Shown: positions 26,445-38,624, counted from the first letter of the stretch. The stretch: 64,000 nt of DNA from RBC074 sp964470555 (GCA_964470555.1 CAYYDG010000006.1:62001-126000); one strand, 5' to 3'. The notes: generated from the sequence alone by a model not told the origin. Translations and numbers: made by a program.

Positions 26445-27878
26445 ATGCCTGAGCAACCTAAACAAACTGTGCTGGTCGTGGACGACCACGAATCCATTCG
26501 CAAACAGCTTTATTGGGCGCTGGAAGAAAATTATCGCGTGCTGGAAGCGTCGTCGCGCGCTGAGGCGTTGGCGTTGGTCGAAAAAGAACCGATTGACGTT
26601 GTGCTCAGCGATCTGCGCATGCCGCCGAACGAGCACGACATCAGCGAAGGATTGAGCATTCTGGAATTCGTTCGCCGGTTCAACCCTGTGTTGCCGGTCA
26701 TCATCATTACCGGCGACGAAGACCGCGAAACTGCGTTGCAGGTCGTCAATCGCGGCGCATACGATCTGTTCTACAAACCGTTCAAGGTCGAAGAAGTAGA
26801 GATCATCGTCCGCCGCGCGGCTCAACATTTCCGGCTGGAAAATGAAAACCTCAAACTGCGCGATGAATTGCGTTCAAACGCCGGTTGGCAGGAAGGCATA
26901 GTCGGTTCCAGTCCGTCGTTGCGTCGCGTAATTGACCAGGCGCGCGCCGTTGCCGAAACCAGCGCCACCGTATTGATTACAGGCGAATCGGGAACCGGCA
27001 AGGAAATGATGGCGCGGTTCATTCACAATATCAGCCCGCGCGCTCGTGCCCCATTCATCGCTTGCAACATTGCCGCGCTGCCCGAAACTTTGGTCGAATC
27101 AGAACTATTCGGTCATGAAAAAGGCGCGTTCACCGGAGCCGCAATTCGCCGTCAGGGCCGATTTGAACTGGCCGACACCGGCACTATGTTTTTGGATGAG
27201 ATTGGCGAAATGTCGCCGGCGATGCAGGTCAAATTGCTGCGCGTTTTGCAGGAACGCGAATTTGAACGATTGGGCGGGCAGCAAAAAATCAAAGTGGACA
27301 TTCGCGTCATTGCCGCCACCAACCGCAATCTGGAACAGATGATCGAAGCTGGCCAATTCCGCGAAGACCTTTATTACCGGTTGAACATCGTCAATCTGGA
27401 ATTGCCGCCTTTGCGCGAGCGTCCGGACGACATACCGATCCTGGCCAACCACTTCGCCTCGAAAGCCGCCGCCAAACACGGCAAACAATCAACTTCGCCC
27501 ACACAGCGTTTTCTGGATCATTTGGCGGCTTATCGCTGGCCGGGCAACATCCGCGAACTGGAAAACGTCATCGAACGCGCCGTCGTCATCAGCCAATCGC
27601 CCGTGTTGGACGAAACTCTGTTGCCGGGCAAGGTGCTGGCGCAGGAAAACACAGTTCAGAATTCGCCCAAGCAAACCGCCGTGCCGCAACTGGAACTGGT
27701 CAACGGATTGTTGCCGCCGGATTTGTCGTTTGAAACCGCGATTCAGAATTTCAAACGGCAACTGGTCGCCCAAGCTTTGCGCGAATGCAACGCCTCGCGT
27801 TCCGAAGCCGCCCACCGGCTGAAAATCAGCCGCCAATATCTGCACCGGTTAATCAATGAACTGAAAGTCGAAGGCTGA
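26445..27878 (+). CDS. Sigma-54-dependent response regulator, NtrC/PrsR-like
   Basis: A 477-residue activator. The receiver (residues 8-125) is phosphorylated at Asp56 (VVLSDLRMPP); its NEHDISEGLSILEF and GAYDLFYKPFKVEEVEIIVRR segments resemble PrsR of the PEP-CTERM system. The central AAA+ domain has Walker A GESGTGKE, the sigma-54 contact loop GAFTGA, TMFLDEIGEM and VIAATNRNLE. The C-terminal Fis-type helix-turn-helix is NASRSEAAHRLKISRQYLHR. It would drive sigma-54 promoters in response to the kinase upstream; candidate targets such as exopolysaccharide genes are outside the window. Confidence 0.95.
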   Translation: MPEQPKQTVLVVDDHESIRKQLYWALEENYRVLEASSRAEALALVEKEPIDVVLSDLRMPPNEHDISEGLSILEFVRRFNPVLPVIIITGDEDRETALQVVNRGAYDLFYKPFKVEEVEIIVRRAAQHFRLENENLKLRDELRSNAGWQEGIVGSSPSLRRVIDQARAVAETSATVLITGESGTGKEMMARFIHNISPRARAPFIACNIAALPETLVESELFGHEKGAFTGAAIRRQGRFELADTGTMFLDEIGEMSPAMQVKLLRVLQEREFERLGGQQKIKVDIRVIAATNRNLEQMIEAGQFREDLYYRLNIVNLELPPLRERPDDIPILANHFASKAAAKHGKQSTSPTQRFLDHLAAYRWPGNIRELENVIERAVVISQSPVLDETLLPGKVLAQENTVQNSPKQTAVPQLELVNGLLPPDLSFETAIQNFKRQLVAQALRECNASRSEAAHRLKISRQYLHRLINELKVEG

Positions 27879-27914
27879 TCGTGTTCCCACCCGACCAGCC
27901 TGTTTCGTGAAGCC

Positions 27915-28148
27915 TTATCGGCCAAGTTTGGCCAGGTTTTTCGCCGCAACTGCTTCCGGCGACGGTTTGCTTTCCACAGCTTTCGCGCTTTGGAGCTTGC
28001 CGAAGAGTTTGTCTTCTTCCGCCACATTTCCGACAAAAGCGAAAAACAACATCGCAATCAACACCACCACGCCGAACACGCCGAACGTCGCTTGCGACAA
28101 GATGATTCTGCTGAACAAGTTGCTGGGTTCTGACTTGAGAGTAAACAT
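27915..28148 (-). CDS. Small single-pass membrane protein
   Basis: A 77-residue protein with one membrane helix (FGVFGVVVLIAMLFFAFV, residues about 22-40), a short N-terminal cytoplasmic part and an alanine/lysine-rich C-terminal tail (SPEAVAAKNLAKLG). The ATG at 28148 has GGAGG nine bases upstream on the minus strand, which decides against the longer frame. It converges on the response regulator with 36 bases between. No family recognised. Confidence 0.6.
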   Translation of the reverse strand: MFTLKSEPSNLFSRIILSQATFGVFGVVVLIAMLFFAFVGNVAEEDKLFGKLQSAKAVESKPSPEAVAAKNLAKLGR

Positions 28149-28511
28149 TGCTGAGACCTCCACTGATTTCAATTCTCGGTTCTTGGCAGATGGCCGCTCT
28201 CGCTTGCCTGTTTTTATGTCCGCCACTCAGCTTAGCGGGAATTCTGAAACATTCGTATCAATCCAATTAGACTGAGAAAATATCCATGATTTGAAGGCTA
28301 ACTATTGCGAGAAGAAATTCCATATCCGTAGGTTTTGATCTACGTAATAGTCTTTTTTGTAAAAAATGATTGTTTTTTTTCTCTCCGTGCTACCTTTTAT
28401 CCAACCTATCATTCTTGATTGGCCAAAGACTGATTCAAGCTTGAATCTTGTTGCAACTCTTTTCCAGTCTGGAAACGAAACTTGATTTGTTAATAACAAG
28501 GAGGATCAACC
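28149..28511. other. AT-rich intergenic region between divergent genes
   Basis: No convincing reading frame. The composition shifts to AT-rich from about 28290 and stays so to about 31110. It contains the perfect 16-bp palindrome at 28432-28447 and the ribosome binding site for the cysteine-rich protein gene. Promoters for both flanking genes must lie here; no clear -35/-10 pair was identified. Confidence 0.6.
28432..28447. promoter_or_regulatory. Perfect 16-bp palindrome, possible operator
   Basis: GATTCAAGCTTGAATC is fully self-complementary and lies 64 bases upstream of the start of the cysteine-rich secreted protein gene, a suitable place for a dimeric regulator. No regulator gene is adjacent. 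Confidence 0.4.
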
Positions 28512-28910
28512 ATGAAAATCAATTTGAAAGCGTTTTTCCCTATAATCGTGGTTATTGTGTTTACTTTGTCGCTTAATGGGTATGCTCACGGCAGACACGG
28601 CAAACATAATGAATTCGATGAAACCAAAACCAACATTTCATCTGAAAAAACATTGCCTGGCTTTTCTGCTGATTCTCAGGTCAGTCGTTGGTTGGAAGCC
28701 AGGATTGCCGATGATAGTGAATATGTCTTTGTCAGTGGTTGGTCCCAAGAAGAATTCGAAATTGGCGGTGGATGGTGTAACCAATGCGGATGCTGGGTTA
28801 GGCATGGGTGCGATTCTAATGGAAACTGTTCCATTGGCCATTTTCAGGTTTGCCAATTTGGAGCTTGTCTTTGTGTCGAACGCGGCCGATCCTGCTTTAG
28901 CTCAGATTAA
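28512..28910 (+). CDS. Small secreted cysteine-rich protein
   Basis: A 132-residue protein with a clear signal peptide (FFPIIVVIVFTLSLNGYAHG). The mature part has a charged linker and then nine cysteines within the last 45 residues, in the order CNQCGC, HGC, NGNC, VCQ, ACLC and RSC. Such spacing could bind metal or form a disulfide knot. AAGGAGG lies at ideal distance before the ATG, so it is probably well expressed. It lies in AT-richer DNA than its neighbours. Not recognised as a known family; function unknown. Confidence 0.7.
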   Translation: MKINLKAFFPIIVVIVFTLSLNGYAHGRHGKHNEFDETKTNISSEKTLPGFSADSQVSRWLEARIADDSEYVFVSGWSQEEFEIGGGWCNQCGCWVRHGCDSNGNCSIGHFQVCQFGACLCVERGRSCFSSD

Positions 28911-29101
28911 ATCGGGATTTTCTGAGGCCATTATGTTTGGCGATTGACCAGACAGAAAATCTTTAGGGTCGTGCTTCAAAGTGATGGTACGAAATGTTGG
29001 TTCTACTAAGGCGGAACAACAAAGGAATTGATAAATCACAATCTGCCCATCATTGTTCTTGAAAGACGACCGTAAATAAAATACTTGCAAGAGCAAGGAT
29101 C

Positions 29102-29141
29102 AGCAAAATCTGAAAAGCAGCGCGGTTTTTCAGATTTTGCT
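29102..29141. terminator. Hairpin, possible terminator
   Basis: Arms AGCAAAATCTGAAAA (29102-29116) and complement (29127-29141) with loop GCAGCGCGGT. It lies between the cysteine-rich protein gene and the next gene. No strong U tract follows, so it may be a terminator or a small repeat. Confidence 0.5.
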
Positions 29142-29179
29142 TGTTGGATTTTGGCTTAACCACATTGGGAGAATCGTCT

Positions 29180-31108
29180 ATGTCAAAAACAGTAATTGGA
29201 AAAAAGACCGTATCAGTGGCCATGCTGTTTTTTATTTTCTCGCCTTTTCTTTTTGGGATGAGCGGTTCAAGTATGCCTCAGCAATCGGCTAATAAAGGAA
29301 GTAACGGCCAGGAGTCCCAGAGGAAACAAAGAAAAGTTAGCCAACAATCGAGCAGTATCAATAACGCTGAAAAGGGAGAAAAGATTTCCAAAGATAATGG
29401 AAGACCAACAGCATCTGATAAAACTGATGAACTTGATCACGCTAAAAGACAGAACGAAAAAAGAATCAAATTAGCGCAAGATGTCATTCAAGATATTTTC
29501 AAAAGAGCTGAAAACATAGCTAACCCAGTAGTCAGAATAAAAATCAGGATGTTGATTGCCGACGCTTTTTGGAATTTTGATCCCAACACAGCTCAAGAAA
29601 TTCTGTTTGAGGACTTTTCCAAAATTGCCTCAATTAGTGTTCCTGATCACGAGCTTGAGCTTGGCAAGCTATGGTCTGTCAATGATCTCGGCAAGCCGGT
29701 GACATACAAAGGCAGAAATCTTGAGGAAGTGAAAACCCAATTGAAGCGCGAAATGCTAACGATCATAAGCGCACGTGACTCTGCCTTGGCCAGATCGCTT
29801 GTTGCTTCGGAGAAAAAGGACGAGAAAAAAAGCGATACTCCAGGAGAGAGCCGAGATGAAGTTCTCCTGACAGCTGCCAGTCTTGCCGATACCGACCCTG
29901 AGGCAGCGGCTCGCATAATCAGAGAAAGCAGCAAAAGCGGTATCAGCGATGAGTTGCCATTTTTGCTGATAAGACTTAGAGAGAAATCCCCTGAAGAAGC
30001 CAGCTCCATTTTCAACCAAGCTTTTTCTATTGTCAGAATGAATTGGGATTTATGGAATTTCCAAAGGCTCGTTCCATATATTTTGCCAACCGAAAGAGAT
30101 CGTCTTATTGGAGGAAAGCATTATCTGACCGATCTGCAACGGATGAAGGATGCAATAACGCTGATTGATTATGGTATCGAGTTGCTGGTTCGTCGCATTG
30201 AAACGGAGCCGCCTGGCAATATGGTTCCTGAGCTTGTGAGGAGAGAGTTTTACCTCTGGCGGAATCTTTTGGCGGTATTCAAGGACATCAAGCCAGAGAG
30301 CGTTTGGCTGGTAAATACACGAATCAATCAGCTATCCCCATTCATCCCTCAATCTGAGCAGAGACCGACGCAGGGTCCGTGGTCGGATGAACGGCATAAG
30401 CAATTGATGATTGCGGTGACATCTTCCACTGGAGATAAAAGAGACGCTCATCTTGAGAGCGCTGCTTTTAATGCATGGCGCATGGGGCAGGGAGACTTTG
30501 ACGTGGCCATTTCCCTGGCCGAAAAGATAGAGAACAAAGAGCAGAGAGAACAAACTTTAGGAACGCTTTATTTTCAGGCAGGCCTAAAAGCCCTTTCAAC
30601 TGAAGGACCTGACAAAGCGTTGCAACTGGCTGAGAAAGATAAGCTGCCCAAAGGGCGAGTCAGTCTTTACTCCGCCATAACTGACGCTTTGGTTTCTGTA
30701 AAAGCAACGGAGCGAGCGGAAGCTCTTAAGGATGATTTATTAAACTGGTTGCGAAGTCGTAATAGGGATACAGACACTGCTTGGGGGGCGCTCGATTTTC
30801 TCGACAGATTCAGCCGGGACAATTCGGAGCGAGGTTTTGCTGCTTTGGAAATTTTTGTAACTACAATGAACGGCGCTGACCTCACTCCGCCGGATAAGCC
30901 TCTGAGAGGAAAAATCTATTGGTATCCCGAATTTCACGATTTCAGAAAATCACTTGCGTCTCTTGAAAGAGCCGACTTTGAAAGGGGGCTGCAGATCATA
31001 CAGACATTGAACAATGCTGAAGCGGCAATGCTGGTTCAGGCTTCATTTTGCGGTGAATATCTAAAATCCTTCGGTAAAAATAAAACAGGTGCGAAGCCAA
31101 GGACTTGA
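29180..31108 (+). CDS. Exported helical protein of unknown function
   Basis: A 642-residue protein with a signal peptide (TVSVAMLFFIFSPFLFGMS). A low-complexity Q/S/K-rich linker (residues about 30-90) precedes an all-helical body. Short repeats such as RIKIRMLIADAFWNFDP, DTDPEAAARIIRESS and GPDKALQLAEKDKL suggest TPR- or HEAT-like solenoid packing. The ATG at 29180, preceded by GGGAG, starts the signal peptide; the longer frame adds sequence with no sign of function. The gene is AT-richer and uses AGA codons more than its neighbours, which suggests acquisition by transfer. No family recognised. Confidence 0.75.
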   Translation: MSKTVIGKKTVSVAMLFFIFSPFLFGMSGSSMPQQSANKGSNGQESQRKQRKVSQQSSSINNAEKGEKISKDNGRPTASDKTDELDHAKRQNEKRIKLAQDVIQDIFKRAENIANPVVRIKIRMLIADAFWNFDPNTAQEILFEDFSKIASISVPDHELELGKLWSVNDLGKPVTYKGRNLEEVKTQLKREMLTIISARDSALARSLVASEKKDEKKSDTPGESRDEVLLTAASLADTDPEAAARIIRESSKSGISDELPFLLIRLREKSPEEASSIFNQAFSIVRMNWDLWNFQRLVPYILPTERDRLIGGKHYLTDLQRMKDAITLIDYGIELLVRRIETEPPGNMVPELVRREFYLWRNLLAVFKDIKPESVWLVNTRINQLSPFIPQSEQRPTQGPWSDERHKQLMIAVTSSTGDKRDAHLESAAFNAWRMGQGDFDVAISLAEKIENKEQREQTLGTLYFQAGLKALSTEGPDKALQLAEKDKLPKGRVSLYSAITDALVSVKATERAEALKDDLLNWLRSRNRDTDTAWGALDFLDRFSRDNSERGFAALEIFVTTMNGADLTPPDKPLRGKIYWYPEFHDFRKSLASLERADFERGLQIIQTLNNAEAAMLVQASFCGEYLKSFGKNKTGAKPRT

Positions 31109-31118
31109 GAGAAGGTAT

Positions 31119-31721
31119 TCAAATCTGAACTATTCGCCGCCCCTCAATACGAAATCTGCCGCTCAAGATCAGGGCAGCGGCTTCTGAGTATGTTTTATGT
31201 TCCTCCGTCAAAATACGCGCAGAGAGAGTTTCCACTGTGTCGCCAGACAAGACCGGAACGACTGCTTGTTTGACGATGGGACCGTGATCCAGTTCTTCGT
31301 CCACCAGATGAACCGTGCAACCGGTGAATTTTACGCCGTATTCCAAAGCCTGTTTTTGGGCGTCCAATCCCGGAAACGACGGCAACAGCGAAGGATGAAT
31401 GTTCAAAATGCGGTGCTCGAATTCGCGTATGAACCAGGGCGAGAGCAATCGCATGTAACCCGCCAGACAAACCAGATCAACTCCGGCTTGGCGCAATTCC
31501 GCAGCCATCGCGCGGTCGTGCTCTTCGCGCGTGCAGCCTTTGTGGCTGTGAACGAAGGTCGGAATGCCGAGTTCGCGCGCTTTCTCAAGCCCGCCAGCGT
31601 CAGCAATGTTGCTGACAACCAGCGCAATTTCAGCATTGGGGAAGCGGCCATGTTTGACCGCATCCGCCAAGGCCAGCATGTTCGATCCGCGCCCGGAAAT
31701 CAGAATGCCAATTCGTTTCAT
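31119..31721 (-). CDS. purN: Phosphoribosylglycinamide formyltransferase
   Basis: Transfers a formyl group from 10-formyl-THF to GAR in the third step of purine synthesis. It is 200 residues long, the usual size, with the substrate site ILISGRGSNM at the N-terminus, LAGYMRLLS, the catalytic stretch NIHPSLLPSFPGLDAQKQAL (Asn, His) and VHLVDEELDHGPIVKQ (catalytic Asp). Its start lies 14 bases after the stop of the type III Res gene, so it may share that transcript. purM and purF are encoded upstream on the same strand, separated by accessory genes. Confidence 0.96.
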   Translation of the reverse strand: MKRIGILISGRGSNMLALADAVKHGRFPNAEIALVVSNIADAGGLEKARELGIPTFVHSHKGCTREEHDRAMAAELRQAGVDLVCLAGYMRLLSPWFIREFEHRILNIHPSLLPSFPGLDAQKQALEYGVKFTGCTVHLVDEELDHGPIVKQAVVPVLSGDTVETLSARILTEEHKTYSEAAALILSGRFRIEGRRIVQI

Positions 31722-31735
31722 AGAGAAAATTCGAG

Positions 31736-34297
31736 TTATTGCAAAGCGATTGGTTCGTTTAACCGCTTCTTCAGTTCATCTCGCCAGGTGTGGTCTTTGT
31801 ATTCGCCTTCGTCAATCACATAAACGCGGAAGCGATGATCTGAAAAGTCTTCTGCCAGTTTCTGCCAAGTGACCTGATGTCCGACCTTGTTGAAAAATTC
31901 GGCCAAAGAACGTTTGTAGTTGGTATCTTCGCTCCCTTTCAACTGTTTGCCTTTGCTTTCCAGCACCAACACCGAAGCGACAGGCTTCTTGCCGCCATTT
32001 TCCTTCTCGCCCTCCTGAACGACGAAATCAGGGTAGACGCGGTGACGGCGGTAGCCCTGAATGTAAAAGTTGTCCTTGCCGATCAGATTGCGGTACCACC
32101 AAAGCACCTTTGGTTCGCGGTCAAGGCAGAACGCGACGGCCTTCTCCAACTCATTGAGCGTGTCCGGCACAATGTCGAAAAGCGATTGCTGGATTTGCTC
32201 GCCGTTGTCGTGTGTCAGTCGCCGCGTTGTTTTGATTTCAATGGCAGGTGGAATTTCGATGCGCGCTTCCACGCATTCCAGCGCAAACGTCAGCCGTTTG
32301 GTGTGGAACAAGTGATCAAATGCCGCGTGCGTTTGCCGGTCAGTTTCGCGCTCGATTAACCCGACCAGTTTTTCGCGCACGATGAATTTGACCAGACCCA
32401 AGCGTCCCTGCAAGTCGGGATTGGCGTGGTAAACCTCTTTCATCGCCATTTCCACGATCACACGCAACTGTTTGAAACTGTAATACTCAAACGGCAGGGC
32501 CGCGACCAGCCACGAAGCGACTTGCTCATCCGTTTCCAGAATCAGTGTTTCCTGTTCGGTGACGCGCTGTAAGTCCTGGTCCAAATCCAGCCGGTAAAAG
32601 GAATCCCGCGCCCGCTGAAGTGCTTCCGTCATATCCCAATCCACCGAAGCAAAGTCAAATTCGCGCACTTTCACTTGGCTGAGCAAATGGCGGTAATAAT
32701 CCAGCACTTCATAACCCTTGCCATTCTTGACTGCGAAAAGCGGGAGGTAGACCTTGCCCTCAAACTTTTTATAGTAGCGGCGAAACTCTTCGCGCATTTT
32801 GGCTTCGAGTTTTTCACCAGCCTTATTGCCTTCTTCCGTGCGATCTACAACGCTCATGGCGTCGCCTTCGTATCCTTCGCCTTCCAGCGCCTTCTTTACC
32901 TCCCTGGTGATGTCTGAAGCCCGGCGTCGCAAACAGAAAATATAGCTTTGATTCAGTTCCTCGAACGGTGTTTTGGTTTGGAAAGGCTGTCGCAAAACTC
33001 GCCCGACCAATTGCGTCATGCTTTGCTGGCTGCCGGTGTTGTTCAGCGAAACCAAAATGTAGGCAAAGGGACAATCCCAACCTTCCTGCAACGCGGCTTT
33101 GGTAATGATCCATTCGATGGGGCAGCCTTCGTCCAGCAGATCAATACCTTCGATGTCGTCTTTTTCGGAGGATTTGATAGCGATGGCGGCTTCCGGCACG
33201 CCCAGCCGCTGCATCAAGTGTTCTTTGACATCTTCGCTATGGACAAGCTCGGCGTCGCGTTGGTCTTTGCCTGTGCGTTCGACTTGCACGAGCACAATCG
33301 GGCGGATGAGTTTGCCCGATTTGCGGTAATGCTCAGCCGCTCGTTGCGCCAACTCTTCGCGTTTGTCGCGGGCTTGGGTCAAACAGTCTTGCCAAGATTT
33401 CTGGTTGGAGTTGGCGATGTTGATCGGCAGTTTAATCATCTGCTCGTCCAGCAACTCGCGGCCATTGACGCGCACCAGCACATTGGCTTCTTTGTACGGC
33501 GTGGCCGAAAGTTCGACGACGATGCCGGCGTTGAAACCTTCGATGGTTTCGCGCGCCAGTTTGCTGGTGGCTTTGTGCCCTTCGTCCAAAATGACTGGTG
33601 GTTCGTACAGCCGCACCAGATTGCCCAGCGAAGTCTTGACCAGAAATTCGCCGCTGGCCGCGTCTTCCACCAGCATATCCAGATTTGGAATGCGCTCTTT
33701 CAACTTGCGGTGTTCGTCGGGAGCGTTTTCGGGCGGGAAGTGCTGGACGATGTTGCCACCACTGTCGCGGAAGAACTTCAATTGATCTTTGGTTTCGCGG
33801 TTGGTGCTGGCCAGTTTCAGCAGCAGTATGTTCAGGTTGTTGCGCATCTGGCCCGGCGTCAGGCGGAAGATTTCGCGCTTTTCCCAAACCTCGATGCGGC
33901 GCGAAACGGCGTGCTCCAGCGAAGTGCGGTAAAAATCGCTGCGGTCGCGCAACCGGCGTAGTGTGTCTTTGTATATCTGATCGCTGGGCACAACCCACAA
34001 CACCAGTCCGGCGCCGTTCCGCTCTTTCAAAATGGTCTTGTAAATCTGGCCCAGAATCTGTGTCGCCAGCAACGTTTTGCCGCCGCCCGTCGGCACGCGC
34101 ACGCAAAACGTCGGCAAATCTTTGTTCAGTCCGTTGCGCCGCGGACGATATTGGCCGGGCAGAAAGAAATGCTTTTCCGCTTCTTCCCACGCCGCCAAAC
34201 TGGCATACGGCATTCCCGCCGCCCGCTGCCCGGCGAGCGCACTCAAGAAGATTCCGACTTCTTTCAGAACCCGTTTTTGGTAAAACTTCAGTTCCAT
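31736..34297 (-). CDS. Type III restriction enzyme Res subunit
   Basis: An 853-residue helicase-endonuclease. The helicase part has Walker A VRVPTGGGKTLLATQIL (residues about 66-83), the DEAD-box variant VILDEGHKA, VELSATPYKEAN and the motif VI region MTQLVGRVLRQP. The C-terminal nuclease shows a PD-ExK-like pattern, YPDFVVQEGEKE then VASVLVLESKGKQLKG. The start ATG overlaps the stop of the Mod gene by one base (TAATG). Mod and Res together cut DNA that is unmethylated at the recognition site. The recognition sequence cannot be read. Confidence 0.93.
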   Translation of the reverse strand: MELKFYQKRVLKEVGIFLSALAGQRAAGMPYASLAAWEEAEKHFFLPGQYRPRRNGLNKDLPTFCVRVPTGGGKTLLATQILGQIYKTILKERNGAGLVLWVVPSDQIYKDTLRRLRDRSDFYRTSLEHAVSRRIEVWEKREIFRLTPGQMRNNLNILLLKLASTNRETKDQLKFFRDSGGNIVQHFPPENAPDEHRKLKERIPNLDMLVEDAASGEFLVKTSLGNLVRLYEPPVILDEGHKATSKLARETIEGFNAGIVVELSATPYKEANVLVRVNGRELLDEQMIKLPINIANSNQKSWQDCLTQARDKREELAQRAAEHYRKSGKLIRPIVLVQVERTGKDQRDAELVHSEDVKEHLMQRLGVPEAAIAIKSSEKDDIEGIDLLDEGCPIEWIITKAALQEGWDCPFAYILVSLNNTGSQQSMTQLVGRVLRQPFQTKTPFEELNQSYIFCLRRRASDITREVKKALEGEGYEGDAMSVVDRTEEGNKAGEKLEAKMREEFRRYYKKFEGKVYLPLFAVKNGKGYEVLDYYRHLLSQVKVREFDFASVDWDMTEALQRARDSFYRLDLDQDLQRVTEQETLILETDEQVASWLVAALPFEYYSFKQLRVIVEMAMKEVYHANPDLQGRLGLVKFIVREKLVGLIERETDRQTHAAFDHLFHTKRLTFALECVEARIEIPPAIEIKTTRRLTHDNGEQIQQSLFDIVPDTLNELEKAVAFCLDREPKVLWWYRNLIGKDNFYIQGYRRHRVYPDFVVQEGEKENGGKKPVASVLVLESKGKQLKGSEDTNYKRSLAEFFNKVGHQVTWQKLAEDFSDHRFRVYVIDEGEYKDHTWRDELKKRLNEPIALQ

Positions 34298-35979
34298 TAC
34301 TTCAGGTGAAAGGGAACCAGCATCGGCCTGACCTCTTTGCCGTGCTCGAATTCGTACTTCAACAGGTCGTCCTGATGCAGCCAGATTTTCTCGCAATACA
34401 CCACCAACTTGTGGTTTTGATCCGCCGCGCCGACCTGCTTCAGCCAGGTCAGATCACAGGCTTGATCGTCCGTCTCGTTCGGCGTGTACAGCAGGTAATA
34501 ACTCGCGCCGTTGTGTTCACCGATTTTGCCCGTCTCGCGGATGACGGCTTGCGGATCAAAGTCGCGGCTCGTTTCGGTGTAAAAGACATACTTGGCGACT
34601 TCTTCATACGTCGGCAATCTGTCGCTGAAACTGCGGTATTCGTTGAAAAGTAGTTCGCCCAGCCGCAGGTAGCTGAACGATCCGCCCAAGCCTTCGACTT
34701 CTCCTTTATCCGTCCCATTGCCATTTTTCTTGGCGTATTTGTAGCCTTTGATAACTCGTTTTACTCGCTCGGCAGTGATTTTTTGGCAAAGGTTGAAAGC
34801 CTGCTTTTCATTTTCTCTTGTGTCGAAAGGCTGTTGGATCAAGATGAACCGTCTACGGTTGAATTCATCTTCTTGATTCAAGTCGAGTACTGCTTGAGCC
34901 GTTGTCCCGCTGCCTGCAAATGAGTCCAGAACAATATCGCCTTCTTCAGTGCAAAGACGAAGAATTTGCGTAATTAGGGAAACCGGTTTGGGCGCGGTAA
35001 AAGTGTTTGCCTTATCTGAAAAAATCCGGTTGACCTCTTTTTTTCCATCTTCATTTGTGCCTGCCAATTTTGTGGACCACCAAGTAACTGGCACAACACC
35101 GCCTCTGACCTCTGAGAGAAACCTCTTACGACGAGGCATGGAATTTCCATCCGGCCCAAACCAAATACGATTGTCTTGAACAAGTCGCTCATAGGATTCT
35201 TTAGGAACTCCCCAGCTTCGTCCTTGAGCGGGCAGTACTTTTCGCCCGCTTGGTAGCGTGATTTCATAATAATCGTACTCTCTATATTCACGGCGAGTTA
35301 AATCGCTTGATGTCCAAACACCACGCGGGTCGTTGTCAGGGTTTTCGTAACGCGAATCCTGTTCTTCCGTCCGTTCAAAGCGGAAGGCTTCAGCAGCTTC
35401 TTTGCTTTTCAAATAGACGATCAAGCTGTCATGAGTTGTTGTAATAAACTTTTCGTCATTATCAGGAGAGGTTCGCGTTTGCCTAACAATTGTGGCGGCG
35501 AAATTTTCTTCTCCAAGTATTTCATCCATCATCATTCGCAGATGATGGACTTCGTTGTCGTCAATCGAAACGAAAATCGCCCCGTCTTCTCGCAGTAATT
35601 CTTTCAGCAACTGCAAGCGCGGATACATCATGCAGCACCATTTGTCGTGGCGCGTGGCGTCTTCGCCTTCCTTGCCGACGGTCTGGCCGATCCATTCTTT
35701 GAACTGCGGCTGATTGAGTTTGTCGTTGTACACCCAGCCTTCGTTGCCGGTGTTGTAAGGCGGATCAATGTAAATGCATTTGATGCGTCCGGCGTGCGTG
35801 GGCAGCAGAGCTTTCAGGGCCAGCAGGTTGTCGCCTTCGATAATCAGATTGCCGTCCAAACCTGGCTTTTCGCCCTTGCCCAACACGGAGAGTTTCGGAT
35901 CGAACTCCAGCGTGTGATGCGGGACGACGTAGTGATAGTTTTCGACGGCAGTCTTGCCCTTGAAATGGAGCACCGGCAT
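34297..35979 (-). CDS. Type III DNA adenine methyltransferase (Mod)
   Basis: A 560-residue N6-adenine methyltransferase of the beta class: catalytic DPPYNTG (Asp72-Pro-Pro-Tyr75) comes before the AdoMet motif DSFAGSGTTAQAV. The long segment between them (residues about 150-370) includes the target recognition domain (starting near RQTRTSPDNDEK). The ATG at 35979 starts MPVLHFKGK, the usual beginning of the family; AGGGA lies upstream. It is the first gene of the mod-res unit, coupled to res by TAATG. No homopolymer or tandem repeat tract that would suggest phase variation is visible. Confidence 0.93.
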   Translation of the reverse strand: MPVLHFKGKTAVENYHYVVPHHTLEFDPKLSVLGKGEKPGLDGNLIIEGDNLLALKALLPTHAGRIKCIYIDPPYNTGNEGWVYNDKLNQPQFKEWIGQTVGKEGEDATRHDKWCCMMYPRLQLLKELLREDGAIFVSIDDNEVHHLRMMMDEILGEENFAATIVRQTRTSPDNDEKFITTTHDSLIVYLKSKEAAEAFRFERTEEQDSRYENPDNDPRGVWTSSDLTRREYREYDYYEITLPSGRKVLPAQGRSWGVPKESYERLVQDNRIWFGPDGNSMPRRKRFLSEVRGGVVPVTWWSTKLAGTNEDGKKEVNRIFSDKANTFTAPKPVSLITQILRLCTEEGDIVLDSFAGSGTTAQAVLDLNQEDEFNRRRFILIQQPFDTRENEKQAFNLCQKITAERVKRVIKGYKYAKKNGNGTDKGEVEGLGGSFSYLRLGELLFNEYRSFSDRLPTYEEVAKYVFYTETSRDFDPQAVIRETGKIGEHNGASYYLLYTPNETDDQACDLTWLKQVGAADQNHKLVVYCEKIWLHQDDLLKYEFEHGKEVRPMLVPFHLK

Positions 35980-36050
35980 TTGTCTTAAGTCCCTTGTGAA
36001 AAATGAGGTCGTCAGTTTACCCGGAATCAGCTTTGCCTGAAAAACCCAAA

Positions 36051-38624
<2,574 letters not shown>

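Noticed and set aside
34297..35979. Phase-variable mod gene
   Set aside because: No homopolymer or tandem repeat tract was found in the gene.
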